A DNA stretch of 15,265 nucleotides from Clostridium sp. UBA1056 (GCA_002316385.1 DCDL01000001.1:34008-49272); one strand, 5' to 3'. Positions 1 to 7,892 are shown, numbered from the stretch's first letter. Program-made: numbers and translations. Notes: generated from the letters alone by a model not told the origin.

Positions 1-7
1 TGCAAAT

Positions 8-82
8 GGCATTCGCTAACAATAATATTAAAGTGCATCTTCAATATTTTATATAAGATTAGTAATATATTTTGCGAAAGCC
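8..82. repeat. 75-bp intergenic repeat with imperfect terminal inverted repeats (MITE-like), left copy
   Basis: The element begins GGCATTCGC (8-16) and ends GCGAAAGCC (74-82), which are reverse complements in 8 of 9 bases. The interior is AT-rich and carries further short inverted pieces, for example ATCTT...AAGAT. The reverse complement of 16-82 matches 15199-15265 at 65 of 67 positions, so the unit occurs at least twice here in opposite orientation. No coding frame is seen. It may be a non-autonomous mobile element or a clostridial extragenic palindrome; no target duplication can be shown because the window starts seven bases away. The following 83-209 holds nothing I recognise apart from the 3' flank of gshA. 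Confidence 0.7.
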
Positions 83-209
83 TCATTAATTTAAGATTAG
101 CTTATTTTCAGACATCCTTATATTATATTTCTATGATTATTTTATAATCTCAATTATGGCAATGCTTTACTAAACCCCTCTTCAAAGAAGTTTAAACTAT
201 TTATAACTA

Positions 210-1610
210 CTAAAAAGTCTTCCCACCATTTTTGATGGCATCTCTAATTAGTTTCTGTGCCCAAGATTCTAAGTTTTCATAGCCTGGTAATTTATTAGTG
301 TTATTCTTAGCACATTCCTTATATTCCTTTGCCAAGGCTAAATAAGCATTTACATAGCCTTCTTCTTTTACCTTCTCTTCAATTCTATGGGCATAAGTTA
401 GATTTACATTTTTTACTTTGGCTATCATTTCATCTATGGTATCATCATTGCCTAGACTAAGTTCTTTACAAATACATCTTATTTCTTCTAAAACATCTAA
501 AGCCCATTGAGATTTTGATATATATTCTCCATCCTTTTTAAGCTTAATATCTTTTTTACCAAACTTAGCTATTAGATTTTGATTTTCTAGAGCCTCCTCT
601 TGCCACATATCATAGGAGCTTTCATCTTTTAATAGAAGAAATAAATTAAATATTTCTAGGAATTTTAAATCACCTAAACTTATTCCTCCCTTTTCAAAAG
701 GATTAACATCTATAGTTCTATATTCTAGATACTTAATTCCATCTTGAAGTAGTGAACTGAAGAAATCCTTTGGATTTTTAGGTTTTAGTCTTATTTGGCT
801 ATATAGCTCCTTATGACTTTCTATAAGTCCATCTCCTATAAACTCCTTAAGACTTTTTACATAACCTTCTACACTGCTATAGCCTGGAAATAAATCCACT
901 AAATTTTTATATCCACATTCTCCATTTCTATAAGAAATCCCACCTTCATGGGAATAGCTATCTATAGCTACTTCCTTAAAACATTTTCTACACTCGCACT
1001 CTTCTATATAAGTTGAATGTAAAGTTGTAGTGCTTCCTAATAAATATACTATTAGCCATCTATAACGAAGATAATTTCTTGTAATCTTTAGATAAATATC
1101 ATCTTTAAAGGTTTTATAATCTAAGCTATCTGAAACCTCTTTATAAAGTTCTTTAATTAACTCTTCATTAAAAGAAAAGTTATAATGAATTCCTGAAATT
1201 AACTGTTTTTTTCCACCATATTTATCTAATAACGTTTCTCTATACTTTGTAGCCTCCTTAGAGGATTCATCTTCTCCAAATTCAGCTACAGGTATATTTT
1301 CAGGTATTATACACGGCATAGACTGTGGCCATAAATACTCTGGTCCTATCTCCTCCACCACAATATCATAAAGTACATTTAAAAAATTATATACCTCTTC
1401 TACATTATCAAAGGGTGGAGTTATTACCTCCACTTGACTCTCTGAAAAATCTGTAGTTATATATGGATTCTTACTCTTTTCTCCAAGTCCTTTTGGATGG
1501 GGCTCTAAAGATAATCTCCCATCATTATCTACTCTTAGAGCTTCTCTTTCTATGCCAAAGCTTCCTAAGGGAGCTTTGTTATCAATTAAACTTTTTATCT
1601 TATTTATCAT
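210..1610 (-). CDS. gshA: Glutamate-cysteine ligase (gamma-glutamylcysteine synthetase)
   Basis: This enzyme joins L-glutamate and L-cysteine using ATP, the first step of glutathione synthesis, in the cytoplasm. The N-terminus has the family signature FGIERE (18-23), with the acidic metal/ATP-binding residue, then TTDFSESQVEVITP (52-65) and a WPQSMPC block near residue 94. SGIHYNFSF in the middle is also characteristic. At 466 aa it corresponds to a stand-alone GshA or to the ligase half of the bifunctional GshF/GshAB; the ATP-grasp glutathione synthetase half is absent and no gshB is visible in the remaining 209 bases downstream. The product may therefore be gamma-glutamylcysteine itself, or gshB may lie elsewhere. 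The start ATG has AAAGGA about eight bases upstream. It appears monocistronic. I see no strong terminator after it, only a weak hairpin around 175-195. Confidence 0.92.
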   Translation of the reverse strand: MINKIKSLIDNKAPLGSFGIEREALRVDNDGRLSLEPHPKGLGEKSKNPYITTDFSESQVEVITPPFDNVEEVYNFLNVLYDIVVEEIGPEYLWPQSMPCIIPENIPVAEFGEDESSKEATKYRETLLDKYGGKKQLISGIHYNFSFNEELIKELYKEVSDSLDYKTFKDDIYLKITRNYLRYRWLIVYLLGSTTTLHSTYIEECECRKCFKEVAIDSYSHEGGISYRNGECGYKNLVDLFPGYSSVEGYVKSLKEFIGDGLIESHKELYSQIRLKPKNPKDFFSSLLQDGIKYLEYRTIDVNPFEKGGISLGDLKFLEIFNLFLLLKDESSYDMWQEEALENQNLIAKFGKKDIKLKKDGEYISKSQWALDVLEEIRCICKELSLGNDDTIDEMIAKVKNVNLTYAHRIEEKVKEEGYVNAYLALAKEYKECAKNNTNKLPGYENLESWAQKLIRDAIKNGGKTF

Positions 1611-1704
1611 TTATAATATCCTTTCCAGTCTATATTCCTTTAAATCTAGACTTGTACTCTTCAACGTTAAATTCAGTGATAAAAATAATTTCTTATTTGC
1701 CTAA

Positions 1705-1734
1705 CTTATATATTATATATTATTTACCTTTCAA
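1705..1734 (-). promoter_or_regulatory. Possible promoter of gshA
   Basis: Read on the minus strand there is TTGAAA (1734-1729). It is followed after 16-18 bp by TATATA (1712-1707) or TATAAG (1710-1705). This lies about 95 bases upstream of the gshA start. The region is so AT-rich that -10-like matches are expected by chance, so this is a tentative call. The rest of the 1611-1852 gap shows no gene. Confidence 0.3.
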
Positions 1735-1852
1735 GTCTAATTTACAACTTTCTAACTATATAATATAAAATATTATTGAGTCATTGTCTACTATAATACT
1801 ATGAATTAAAAAATATTATTTAAATAAATTTCAACATTTTTTTAAACAAAGT

Positions 1853-1893
1853 AAAAAGAGATATTAAAAGTAATCTTCTTTAATATCTCTTTT
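1853..1893 (-). terminator. Rho-independent terminator of the cupin/hemerythrin operon
   Basis: A perfect 15-bp stem (1854-1868 with 1879-1893) encloses a 10-nt loop. In the minus direction it is followed by a T-rich tract. It lies 27 bases after the cupin stop codon and closes the four-gene operon. The stem is AT-rich, so it could also act weakly in the opposite direction. Confidence 0.85.
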
Positions 1894-1919
1894 AGATATA
1901 ATTATATTTATTTAAGACT

Positions 1920-2237
1920 TTAACTTAAAGCTTCAGAAATAGTTACTAATACTTTACTATCCACTTCAGCAACTATATTATGATCTATTCTTGCATCAAA
2001 AGGAAGAAAATCACCTTTCTTTAGTCTAAATTTTTCTCCTGTTTTAAACTCCATAATTATAATGCCCTCATAAACTTGAACTGATGCATAACCATTATAA
2101 GTATGATATGGCTTGCCACTTCCTGCTACAAAATTAAAAAATATAGTTTTAAATTTTTCATTAGCTACTATTACTTTCGTTCTAGCATCTATCTCATCTA
2201 TACTTAATGGTGTCAATACATTACTATCTAAACCCAT
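1920..2237 (-). CDS. Small single-domain cupin protein
   Basis: This 105-aa protein is one cupin beta-barrel. Motif 1 is seen as GSGKPYHTYNGY...E (about 39-57) with His45 and Glu57, but the second His of the usual HxH is missing. Motif 2 is GDFLPFDARIDHN (75-87) with His86 and Asn87. Such small cupins usually bind a metal or a small ligand; the substrate cannot be told from sequence, and the reduced motif 1 makes metal binding uncertain. It is the last gene of a minus-strand operon with a DUF1858 protein, a hemerythrin-domain protein and an unrecognised protein, and is followed by a strong terminator. AGAGGAA precedes the ATG at a normal distance. The context suggests a role in redox or nitrosative stress, which is inference only. 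Confidence 0.8.
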   Translation of the reverse strand: MGLDSNVLTPLSIDEIDARTKVIVANEKFKTIFFNFVAGSGKPYHTYNGYASVQVYEGIIIMEFKTGEKFRLKKGDFLPFDARIDHNIVAEVDSKVLVTISEALS

Positions 2238-2296
2238 TTAAATTCCTCTTTTCACACTTATTTAAATATATTTTTCAAAGAATTATCTTTATAATA

Positions 2297-2476
2297 TTAA
2301 TTTAATGCAGCTAATAACTTTTCTATATCTAACCCATGAACTAAAGCAGCTTCTGCTAAAGTTTCTGCTTGAGCTGATGGACAACCTACACAGCCCATGC
2401 CAAAGCTCATTAAAATCTCAGCAGCTCCTTCTTTCATTCTAATAACTTCACCAATTGTCATATCTTTATTTATCAT
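2297..2476 (-). CDS. DUF1858-family small protein (CxxC, hybrid-cluster-associated type)
   Basis: This 59-aa gene has a full AGGAGG eight bases before its ATG. The protein reads as a short helical domain: an N-terminal MTIGEVIR segment (6-13), then a Gly/Cys loop, GMGCVGCPSAQAETL (26-40), with Cys29 and Cys32, and a C-terminal helix ending LEKLL-like. This is the pattern of DUF1858, which in other bacteria occurs alone or fused to redox proteins and is often encoded near hybrid cluster protein or hemerythrin genes. The vicinal cysteines suggest a redox or metal-binding role, unproven. It lies 49 bases after the hemerythrin gene and 59 bases before the cupin gene, in the same orientation, so it is probably cotranscribed with both. 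Confidence 0.88.
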   Translation of the reverse strand: MINKDMTIGEVIRMKEGAAEILMSFGMGCVGCPSAQAETLAEAALVHGLDIEKLLAALN

Positions 2477-2525
2477 ATTATTTTCCTCCTATGATTTTAA
2501 TTTTTACTATTTAAACTAATAAGTG

Positions 2526-3074
2526 TTATAAATATTTTTCTTCTAATTCTTTTAATATTGCTATATATTTCTCCATAGTTTCAGTATTTGCACCTTCAAA
2601 TTCAATACAATCTGCATTTACCTTATCCATAGTTTCTTGTTTTAGCTCTCTAGCTGCAAATTTGTATATTACATTATCTTCTTTATCTATATGTCTCTCT
2701 AATAGATGAGTATAGGAGATTGCATTAGCAATAACATCTAATATAGCTTCTTTATTGCCAGATTTTAAATTTTCAAGTGCTTCACTTAGTCCTGTAATAT
2801 ATAGTCTTCCCATATCATGTTCTACAAGCATTCCATATTTTACAGTTTTCTCTGCTACAAGTCCAAGTTCATCTACCATTTTATTAAAAAGAATTACCTC
2901 TTCCTTTTTATGATGATGAGCATCTGCAAAATTTCTAATAAAATCTATCATTTTATAAAAATCTTCATAGTTTACATTCTTCTCTTCTAAAGCTTTATAA
3001 GTAGCTTTTCTAACTACATTAAGCATACGTTTAATATATTTATGCTCTTCCATCATTAAATCTATAGCATTCAT
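2526..3074 (-). CDS. Hemerythrin-domain (HHE) protein
   Basis: This 182-aa four-helix-bundle protein probably carries a non-haem di-iron site that binds O2 or NO. The expected ligands are visible in order: His11 (EEHKYIKRML), the HHHKKEE block (53-59), His86 (VEHD), and His123...His128 with KED at 131-133 (HLLERHIDKED). I chose the ATG at 3074 because AGGAGGAG lies directly before it; a longer reading from 3122 would overlap the upstream gene by 29 bases and add an unlikely basic tail. It is 19 bases downstream of the unrecognised 212-aa gene, so the two are almost certainly cotranscribed. Family members in anaerobes are linked to oxygen or nitric-oxide protection and iron-sulfur repair (the RIC/ScdA type is related but has an extra N-terminal domain, absent here). 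The DUF1858 partner is encoded separately just downstream. Confidence 0.9.
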   Translation of the reverse strand: MNAIDLMMEEHKYIKRMLNVVRKATYKALEEKNVNYEDFYKMIDFIRNFADAHHHKKEEVILFNKMVDELGLVAEKTVKYGMLVEHDMGRLYITGLSEALENLKSGNKEAILDVIANAISYTHLLERHIDKEDNVIYKFAARELKQETMDKVNADCIEFEGANTETMEKYIAILKELEEKYL

Positions 3075-3093
3075 TTTTTCTCCTCCTAACCTT

Positions 3094-3732
3094 CTATTTT
3101 TTCTTAATTTCCTGAATCCCATCTTCTGCCTCTATATATTCAAAGTCACTGTTAACTTCATTAACAAAAGCTTTAATCCATAGCCCTCTTAAGTTGTAGA
3201 AATAAGAAACATCACCTGATTCTTTATCCCATATATCCTTATGAACACAAATTCTTCTCTTCCACTGCACCATATCTTCAATAGACATACTAATTTCATT
3301 TACTCTGTCACATGGCATTCCATCTAATATATAGTCGTTTACTCTATCGTATATATCCATAGCATTAGCCGCTGCATCTCCCTTTTCTTTAACTTCCTTT
3401 GCAGCCTTTATTCCCTGATGAATATAAATATTTTCTAATTTAGCTTTAGCTTTTTCATCATTATTAAATAATTTAGTTGTCCAAGCAGCCATTCTTCCTT
3501 CTGCTGAATGAATCTTTCCTTGTAACCAACCATGAATATTACTTGTATCTATCATATCTTCTAAAGGAAGATTAAGTAGCTTCTCTCCATGCTTTTCATT
3601 GATTTCCTTAGCTAGTGAAGCTACATCTAACCCTTCCTCCTTAGCTAGATTAATTATTTCTTCTTCTAATCCCTCAAACCATAGAATCTTGTTAAATAAC
3701 CAATAATGTATTTTCCCTAAATATAAACTCAT
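3094..3732 (-). CDS. Conserved-looking protein of unknown function, first gene of the hemerythrin operon
   Basis: I do not recognise this 212-aa protein. It is soluble, without signal peptide or membrane segment, and largely helical. It is rich in aromatic residues at the N-terminus (HYWLFNKILWFEG, 9-21) and has a charged Lys-rich end. A single pair of separated cysteines occurs in the second half (DGMPCDR and RRICVHKD). The start is clear: GGAGGAGAAAGT directly before ATG. It opens the operon that continues with the hemerythrin, DUF1858 and cupin genes, and is preceded by a roughly 180-nt leader, a -10 element and a CRP/FNR-type palindrome. The operon context points to a stress-response or cofactor-related role, but no activity should be assigned. 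Confidence 0.8.
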   Translation of the reverse strand: MSLYLGKIHYWLFNKILWFEGLEEEIINLAKEEGLDVASLAKEINEKHGEKLLNLPLEDMIDTSNIHGWLQGKIHSAEGRMAAWTTKLFNNDEKAKAKLENIYIHQGIKAAKEVKEKGDAAANAMDIYDRVNDYILDGMPCDRVNEISMSIEDMVQWKRRICVHKDIWDKESGDVSYFYNLRGLWIKAFVNEVNSDFEYIEAEDGIQEIKKK

Positions 3733-3858
3733 ACTTTCTCCTCCTATTATTTAAATGTATCTAAGCTTATTCCTACATTTAGAAATCATATTAAATTTGC
3801 TTTTTATTGCTAAATTCAATATCTTCCTATAACATAATTCTTTAGCTAAATATATTTT

Positions 3859-3895
3859 AACCTGCTTAACCTATATTAAACTTCTTAAGCAGTTT
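3859..3895 (-). promoter_or_regulatory. Small hairpin in the 5' leader of the hemerythrin operon
   Basis: CTGCTTAA (3862-3869) and TTAAGCAG (3885-3892) form an 8-bp stem with a 15-nt loop, plus two more pairs beyond one mismatch. It lies in the predicted untranslated leader, about 20 nt downstream of the expected transcription start. No T-run follows on the minus strand, so it is not an obvious attenuator; it may stabilise the mRNA or be fortuitous. Confidence 0.3.
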
Positions 3896-3921
3896 ATATT
3901 TTATTAATCTCTACATTTATG

Positions 3922-3927
3922 ATTTTA
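3922..3927 (-). promoter_or_regulatory. -10 element of the hemerythrin operon promoter
   Basis: TAAAAT on the minus strand matches the TATAAT consensus in five of six bases. Its centre is 32 bp from the centre of the upstream palindrome, and no good -35 hexamer is seen. That is what a promoter needing a CRP/FNR-type activator bound at -41.5 looks like. The implied transcription start is near 3915. Confidence 0.5.
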
Positions 3928-3949
3928 TAGTAATATACATATAAACTCT

Positions 3950-3963
3950 GTAACATATGTTAC
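3950..3963. promoter_or_regulatory. CRP/FNR-family operator (HcpR-like palindrome)
   Basis: GTAACATATGTTAC is a perfect 14-bp palindrome with half-sites GTAAC and GTTAC separated by four bases. This spacing is typical of CRP/FNR-family dimers. From memory, GTAAC-N4-GTTAC-like sites have been proposed for HcpR, the nitrosative-stress regulator, in some clostridia. It faces an operon with hemerythrin and DUF1858 genes, which fits such a regulon. The divergent GrpB gene starts 177 bases away on the other side, so control of that gene too cannot be excluded. The rest of the 3733-4139 intergenic region shows no gene. Confidence 0.6.
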
Positions 3964-4139
3964 TAATATAAAATTTTAAATTTTATCCTATTTTGTTTTG
4001 TACAATTCTTAATTGTAATTTCATGCTAGCTAACTCTATGCAATATATTTAATTTAATATTATAATTAGCATATATGTAAATTAAATAAGCCCAATACTT
4101 AACAAAGAAATAATAAAAATAAACGTGAGGTATAAAGTA

Positions 4140-4682
4140 ATGATTGGATTGTCAAGAGGAATTGTTAAACTAGCTCCATATACTGATCAGTGGAAAGATG
4201 AATTTAATAAAGAGAAGAATCTTCTTAGTTCAGTAGTTGGGGATTATGTACTAGCTATTGAACATGTAGGAAGTACCTCTATAAAAGGTCTAGATTCCAA
4301 ACCTATTATTGATATAGCCATGGGAGTTAAATCCTTAAATGTAGTAAATGACTTTAGAGAACTATTAGAATCTATTGGTTATAACTATAGAGGAGATGGT
4401 GGAATCGAAGGTAGAGTTTTATTTGCCAAGGGCAGTGAAGAATTAAGAACTCACTATCTTCACGTAGAAGCTATTAATAGTAACATGTGGAAAAATCATA
4501 TATACTTTAGAGATTATCTTCGCCTACACAGTGATTATGTCAATGAATATTCAAAACTTAAAAATGAGTTAGCCTTAAAATTTGCAGATGATAGAAGTGC
4601 CTATACAAAAGAAAAGGATAAATTTATTAGTATGGTTTTAGAAAAAGCTATGAAGGAGTTTTCTAAGGATATGATTCTTTAA
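4140..4682 (+). CDS. GrpB/UPF0157 family nucleotidyltransferase-like protein
   Basis: This 180-aa soluble protein belongs to the GrpB (UPF0157) family, which has a nucleotidyltransferase fold of unsettled substrate; some members are fused to dephospho-CoA kinase. The signature is clear: EHVGSTSIKGLDSKPIIDI (41-59) with the GSTS motif and the acidic residue Asp58, then HYLHVE in the second half. I place the start at ATG 4140, nine bases after GAGG (4127-4130); a GTG at 4125 is in frame but lies on that ribosome binding site. It is one of only two plus-strand genes and is convergent with the DUF5071 gene, with 18 bases between the two stop codons and no visible terminator. Function cannot be given beyond the family. 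Confidence 0.85.
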   Translation: MIGLSRGIVKLAPYTDQWKDEFNKEKNLLSSVVGDYVLAIEHVGSTSIKGLDSKPIIDIAMGVKSLNVVNDFRELLESIGYNYRGDGGIEGRVLFAKGSEELRTHYLHVEAINSNMWKNHIYFRDYLRLHSDYVNEYSKLKNELALKFADDRSAYTKEKDKFISMVLEKAMKEFSKDMIL

Positions 4683-4700
4683 TTTTATTATCTTTTCGTG

Positions 4701-5147
4701 CTATTTCCAAAACTCACTACCTGCCAATAAAGATAAATATACATCCTTTGAAGTAAAGTCATTTTCCTTTAAGCTTAACTGTAATAAAAAATATGATAAG
4801 TTTTCTATCCATATTTCATCATCTGAACTCAAAGCCTCTTTAACAGCATCCTCAAAATATGGAACAAACTCAGCTTTAGGTATTGTTCTTAACAGTTCCA
4901 TTACTACATTTGAACCTGGCCAATTAATATCTTGTAGCCATACTAATAATCCAGGTATTGCTCCCCTTATCCTAGAATAGCCCATTTTAAGCAAGACCTT
5001 TGCTGCATTTTCCCAGTATTCTTTACTAACTGGTTGTAATAAATCCTTTAGATCTAAGCTTTCAACTGAAGCAAGCTCATTTATAGTTTTATTCTGATTA
5101 TTTAAAGAAGCATTCCAACTGAGATTTAAAAAAATATTCTTATCCAT
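4701..5147 (-). CDS. DUF5071-domain protein (HEAT-like, possible immunity protein)
   Basis: The centre of this 148-aa protein matches DUF5071: LKMGYSRIRGAIPGLLVWLQ followed by DINWPGSNVV (52-82), a helical HEAT-like repeat with the typical WLQDxNWP core. No membrane segment or signal is present. AGGAGGAG precedes the ATG. In other Firmicutes such proteins are often encoded beside polymorphic toxins, and here it is the last of a run of small minus-strand genes trailing Rhs remnants, so an immunity role is plausible but unproven. The first about 35 residues are Asn/Ser rich and outside the domain. A 228-base gap separates it from the membrane protein gene upstream and probably holds its own promoter, though none stands out. 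Confidence 0.7.
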   Translation of the reverse strand: MDKNIFLNLSWNASLNNQNKTINELASVESLDLKDLLQPVSKEYWENAAKVLLKMGYSRIRGAIPGLLVWLQDINWPGSNVVMELLRTIPKAEFVPYFEDAVKEALSSDDEIWIENLSYFLLQLSLKENDFTSKDVYLSLLAGSEFWK

Positions 5148-5375
5148 TTTACTCCTCCTATTTTCTACTAGTAGTAGGTATTGGTGAAATTAGATATTAA
5201 GGCTTCAAAAGATATGATAACAATACAACCACTTCACTAAAAACGAAAGTTTTTAATAATTCTTTATTCAATTAAATTTATAATTTAATCATAGTAAATT
5301 TAAAATTCATATATCTATTTCTATCTTTTTCTAAATATTATTAAGCTATATTTTATTTGAATTTAAAGATTTTAT

Positions 5376-5804
5376 CTATGACCACATAATAATCATTGCT
5401 GTAAATAATAATGCTAATACTATTGTAATTATACCTGATACTGTTATAAGCTTTATTTTTTGTTTATCTCCAGATTTTCTTACATTTAAAAATCCGATAA
5501 TAATAAAAAATATAGTAAAAACACATACTGATATTGGTATAAACAAGCTATGTGAAATATTATTATAATTTTCTTCATAAAGTATTATTATAATTCCCGC
5601 TAATATACATACTATATAAGCCATACTATCATAAGTTATACTTTTAGTACTTTTATATGATTTGTATATTTTATAAATACTAGCAAGTATAAAAATAATA
5701 GCTATTGCAATAATCACCTTTGAACCTTTAAATAAGTTATATAAAACTAAACCTAACATAGCTAAGATTATACCTGTACTTGGTTTCATTTCATTCTCTT
5801 TCAT
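5376..5804 (-). CDS. Small polytopic membrane protein, unknown function
   Basis: I do not recognise the family. The 142-aa protein is almost entirely hydrophobic, with likely membrane segments at about 10-25, 29-46, 61-76, 86-107 and 119-140 and short Lys-rich loops (KIYKSYKSTK, VRKSGDKQKIK). No catalytic motif is seen. The ATG has a GGGGGA ribosome site six bases upstream. It lies 55 bases downstream of the 125-aa gene that follows the Rhs pseudogene, in the same direction. It could be a membrane-type immunity protein against a pore-forming or membrane toxin, or an unrelated cargo gene. After its stop, 5148-5375 contains no further gene. Confidence 0.65.
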   Translation of the reverse strand: MKENEMKPSTGIILAMLGLVLYNLFKGSKVIIAIAIIFILASIYKIYKSYKSTKSITYDSMAYIVCILAGIIIILYEENYNNISHSLFIPISVCVFTIFFIIIGFLNVRKSGDKQKIKLITVSGIITIVLALLFTAMIIMWS

Positions 5805-5859
5805 AGATATTCCCCCTACTTAATTACTTAACTGTTCATTTGCATAATCTGCAGATATA

Positions 5860-6237
5860 TCATTGAGGGCGTGCTATAATATTATAAATCAAAACTTCTT
5901 CACTATGATTTAGCCCCAAAAACCAATTAAGTTCCTCATCAAAGATTAGACAGTCAATATCTTGCCATGGCTCTAATTGCTCAACATATAAACATATTTG
6001 TTCAAAGTTAGTAATATAGATGGTTTTTAGCCTTTCATGATACATAAAGAGACTCTTTTCTTTCGGTATATTTACTTTGCGTAATCGTTCAAATGGAATT
6101 ATTTCATCATATCTATTTAAATGATTAATGAATAGTATTCTCTCTGGATAGTTTTTGTCTATGTAAATCTTTTTAAACTTACCTAGAATTCTATCTGCTT
6201 CATTAAATTCCATTTCATCTCCATTAAATTTATACAT
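5860..6237 (-). CDS. Putative immunity protein downstream of an Rhs remnant
   Basis: The family is not recognised. The protein has 125 aa, is soluble, acidic and aromatic, and has no signal. Its sequence shows alternating short beta-like stretches (KKIYIDKNYPERILFI, LKTIYITNFEQICLYV) and a Trp-rich C-terminal part (EPWQDIDCLIF, ELNWFLG), the look of many small toxin-binding immunity proteins. AGGAGGGG lies just before the ATG. It starts 41 bases after the stop codon of the broken Rhs gene, the classic position of the cognate immunity gene. The frame is intact although the toxin is wrecked. Pairing with the toxin tail encoded at 6279-6476 is inferred from position. Confidence 0.6.
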   Translation of the reverse strand: MYKFNGDEMEFNEADRILGKFKKIYIDKNYPERILFINHLNRYDEIIPFERLRKVNIPKEKSLFMYHERLKTIYITNFEQICLYVEQLEPWQDIDCLIFDEELNWFLGLNHSEEVLIYNIIARPQ

Positions 6238-6278
6238 CTTTACCCCTCCTAGTAAAATATCTTATCAATCTTTTAATA

Positions 6279-6766
6279 TTAGTTATCCCCAAAAATGTAT
6301 CCATCCGCCCCATTAGCTTTTCCATTAGACCAATCTCTCCATTTTATATGAGGCATGTTATACTCGTTATCAATTGGATGAATCTCATATCCATACTTTG
6401 GTGCGTCAATCTCATACGTTAGTCTTTTCCTCAATTCAGGTCTTACATCATTACTAAATAAGTTGTGTTCTAACAATTCTCCTGTTTATCCAAGTAAACT
6501 ATCCGCATTGATAAACCTACCCACTCAGGATTATAGCAACGACTTTGTAAGTAGTAATATCCAGTATCTGTATCATACTTATATACTATATATCTATATG
6601 GATTCTTTACTCATACAATGTCTTTAAGTGTTTCAGCTATAGATATTAACTTACCTCAAATGTCGTAGATATAAGAAACAATTTGAGTTCTATTAGTTAT
6701 TTCTTCATAATCTACCTTATTTCCTTCTAGCATGCATTTAAATGACACTCTAAACCCCTGATTTAG
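6279..6766 (-). pseudogene. Rhs/YD-repeat polymorphic toxin, decayed C-terminal part
   Basis: Minus-strand translation reconstructs the end of an Rhs core: MLEGNKVDYE, then VSYIYDI, GKLISIAETLKDIV, NPYRYIVYKYDTDTGYYYLQ, RCYNPEW, GRFINADSLLG, TGELLEHNLF. The frame is broken at least four times: TGA at 6656-6658 (normally Trp in YDTWGKL-like motifs), TGA at 6611-6613 (normally Gly before VKNPYRY), a one-base loss at about 6520 after PEW (GAGTGG-GTAGG), and TAA at 6486-6488 (probably Gln). The core then jumps to a short toxin tail that ends PHIKWRDWSNGKANGADGYIFGDN in meaning (about 42-65 of the open fragment 6279-6476), so most of the toxin domain is also deleted. The usual hydrophobic linker is missing. 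The upstream bulk of the Rhs protein is absent. The 125-aa gene directly downstream is its likely immunity partner. Confidence 0.85.
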
Positions 6767-6840
6767 CTAGTGTAACTTACTTGTATAGATTAGGATAGAC
6801 TTTTTCTAAATAGGATTCTATATTTTTTCATATAAAGTCA

Positions 6841-6860
6841 AGATAATAAACTTATTATCT
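6841..6860. repeat. Short palindrome
   Basis: AGATAATAA and TTATTATCT form a perfect 9-bp inverted repeat around a central AC. It lies just beyond the terminator at 6871-6915, between that hairpin and the Rhs pseudogene. It may extend the terminator structure or be an operator; no other clue is available. Confidence 0.35.
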
Positions 6861-6870
6861 TCATATATAA

Positions 6871-6915
6871 AGAAAGAAAGTTTCATTATAGTAAATATAA
6901 CGAAACTTTCTTTCT
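6871..6915 (-). terminator. Terminator hairpin after the DUF2691 gene
   Basis: A perfect 14-bp stem, AGAAAGAAAGTTTC (6871-6884) with GAAACTTTCTTTCT (6902-6915), encloses a 17-nt loop. It lies 54 bases after the DUF2691 stop. The following tract on the minus strand is TTATATAT, only moderately U-rich, so termination may be incomplete or the hairpin may act bidirectionally. Confidence 0.6.
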
Positions 6916-6968
6916 AAATTTATTATTAAATACTAATAATAATTATTTCATTTACCTATTTTCTAATA

Positions 6969-7415
6969 CTATCCAACACTAAATATTGTTCTACAATCAT
7001 TTTCGTCGGTAATATATTCAATTTCATCAAAACCTTTTTTAATGCAATTGGATTTAATAATTTCTATTATACTGGTACTCTTTGAATAGATTTCAAAATA
7101 AGCACTATCAGAACATAATATAACTAATTCACAATTACTTTTTAAAAAATCATCATAACAATTAATATTATCTGAATAATTATTATCTGTATATGCTTTA
7201 ATATTAGCAAAAATAGACATATAATAGTTAATATTTATTAAACTAAAAAACGTGCTTCCGTCAATAAATTTTTCTATAAATAAATTGTCATCATTACTAA
7301 GATATACTTCATCTTCTGATACATTCCAATATAATCTTTTAACATCAACGCCATCTAAAATAGTCGCAAATATTGAATCATCACATTTATTACGTATAAA
7401 ACTAATACCTCTCAT
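6969..7415 (-). CDS. DUF2691-family protein, probable immunity protein
   Basis: This 148-aa soluble protein begins MRGISF and ends in YITDENDCRTIFSVG (about 134-148), which match the ends of DUF2691 proteins of Bacillus and relatives. The middle has a YDDFLKSNCELVILCSDS stretch, also typical. The family has no proven biochemical function that I know of. Its GGAGG ribosome site lies inside the last codons of the preceding Rhs C-terminal fragment, whose stop TAA (7418-7420) is two bases before this ATG. That tight coupling is the standard toxin-immunity arrangement, so I infer an immunity function. A terminator hairpin follows. The toxin has decayed but this frame is intact. Confidence 0.75.
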   Translation of the reverse strand: MRGISFIRNKCDDSIFATILDGVDVKRLYWNVSEDEVYLSNDDNLFIEKFIDGSTFFSLININYYMSIFANIKAYTDNNYSDNINCYDDFLKSNCELVILCSDSAYFEIYSKSTSIIEIIKSNCIKKGFDEIEYITDENDCRTIFSVG

Positions 7416-7417
7416 AA

Positions 7418-7621
7418 TTAGCCTCCAAAAATCATAATACCCCCTCTACTAAAAGCACCTCCAAGTGGTACAATACTCATATCATCTGCAAAACCAACTC
7501 TAGTAATGTCATTTCCCACAACCCAGGCAATTGCAATACCAGTTGTAACCATTATTCCTACACCTATAACTGGTTTTGTTATATCACTGTACCAATTATT
7601 ATTTTTTACATTTATCTCAAA
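7418..7621 (-). pseudogene. Orphan C-terminal fragment of an Rhs-type toxin
   Basis: A 67-codon open stretch has no plausible start: an in-frame TAA at 7622-7624 sits directly upstream. It reads NNNWYSDITKPVIGVG, a hydrophobic IMVTTGIAIAWVV segment, then GFADDMSIVPLGG and ends GGIMIFGG. A hydrophobic stretch followed by a DD...VPLGG tail resembles the far C-terminus of clostridial Rhs proteins. The stop is two bases before the DUF2691 start, so the fragment now mainly supplies that gene's ribosome binding site. Its upstream edge falls exactly at the terminator at 7624-7658, which looks like a recombination junction. Assignment to Rhs rests on motif resemblance and context. Confidence 0.6.
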
Positions 7622-7623
7622 TT

Positions 7624-7658
7624 AAAAACCTAGCAGAAGTCTAGTTCTTCTAACTAGG
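7624..7658 (-). terminator. Rho-independent terminator
   Basis: On the minus strand CCTAG-TT-AGAAG pairs with CTTCT-G-CTAGG around a 7-nt loop and is followed directly by TTTTT. This would end transcripts coming from the 100-aa gene at 7893-8195 and insulate the DUF2691 unit. Alternatively it is the end hairpin of a lost mobile element. Confidence 0.75.
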
Positions 7659-7892
7659 CATAATAAAGTTTCATCTACTTACATATTAAGCTAATTTGAT
7701 ATTTTCACTTCTAATTTTTTAGATAAATTCATCTTGTGTACACTCTTATTTCCCTTAAAGTGAAGCCTACTAAACCACAATGAACTATAATTGATTCACT
7801 ATCAACAATTATTAATTAAAAGCATCTAGTTTTATAATTATGCAGCTTGATTAAGCTACTTTTGTAGTTAGTTGTTTTCCATTATTTTTTTA
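7659..7892. other. Unassigned stretch between two remnant modules
   Basis: No intact gene is seen. On the minus strand one frame gives a short coding-like piece, SESIIVHCGLVGFTLREI, then stops at a TGA. I cannot assign it; a decayed tail of an insertion-sequence gene is possible, given the hairpin at 7629-7658 beyond it. Short hairpins such as AGCTT-AATC-AAGCT (about 7846-7859) are also present. Confidence 0.35.
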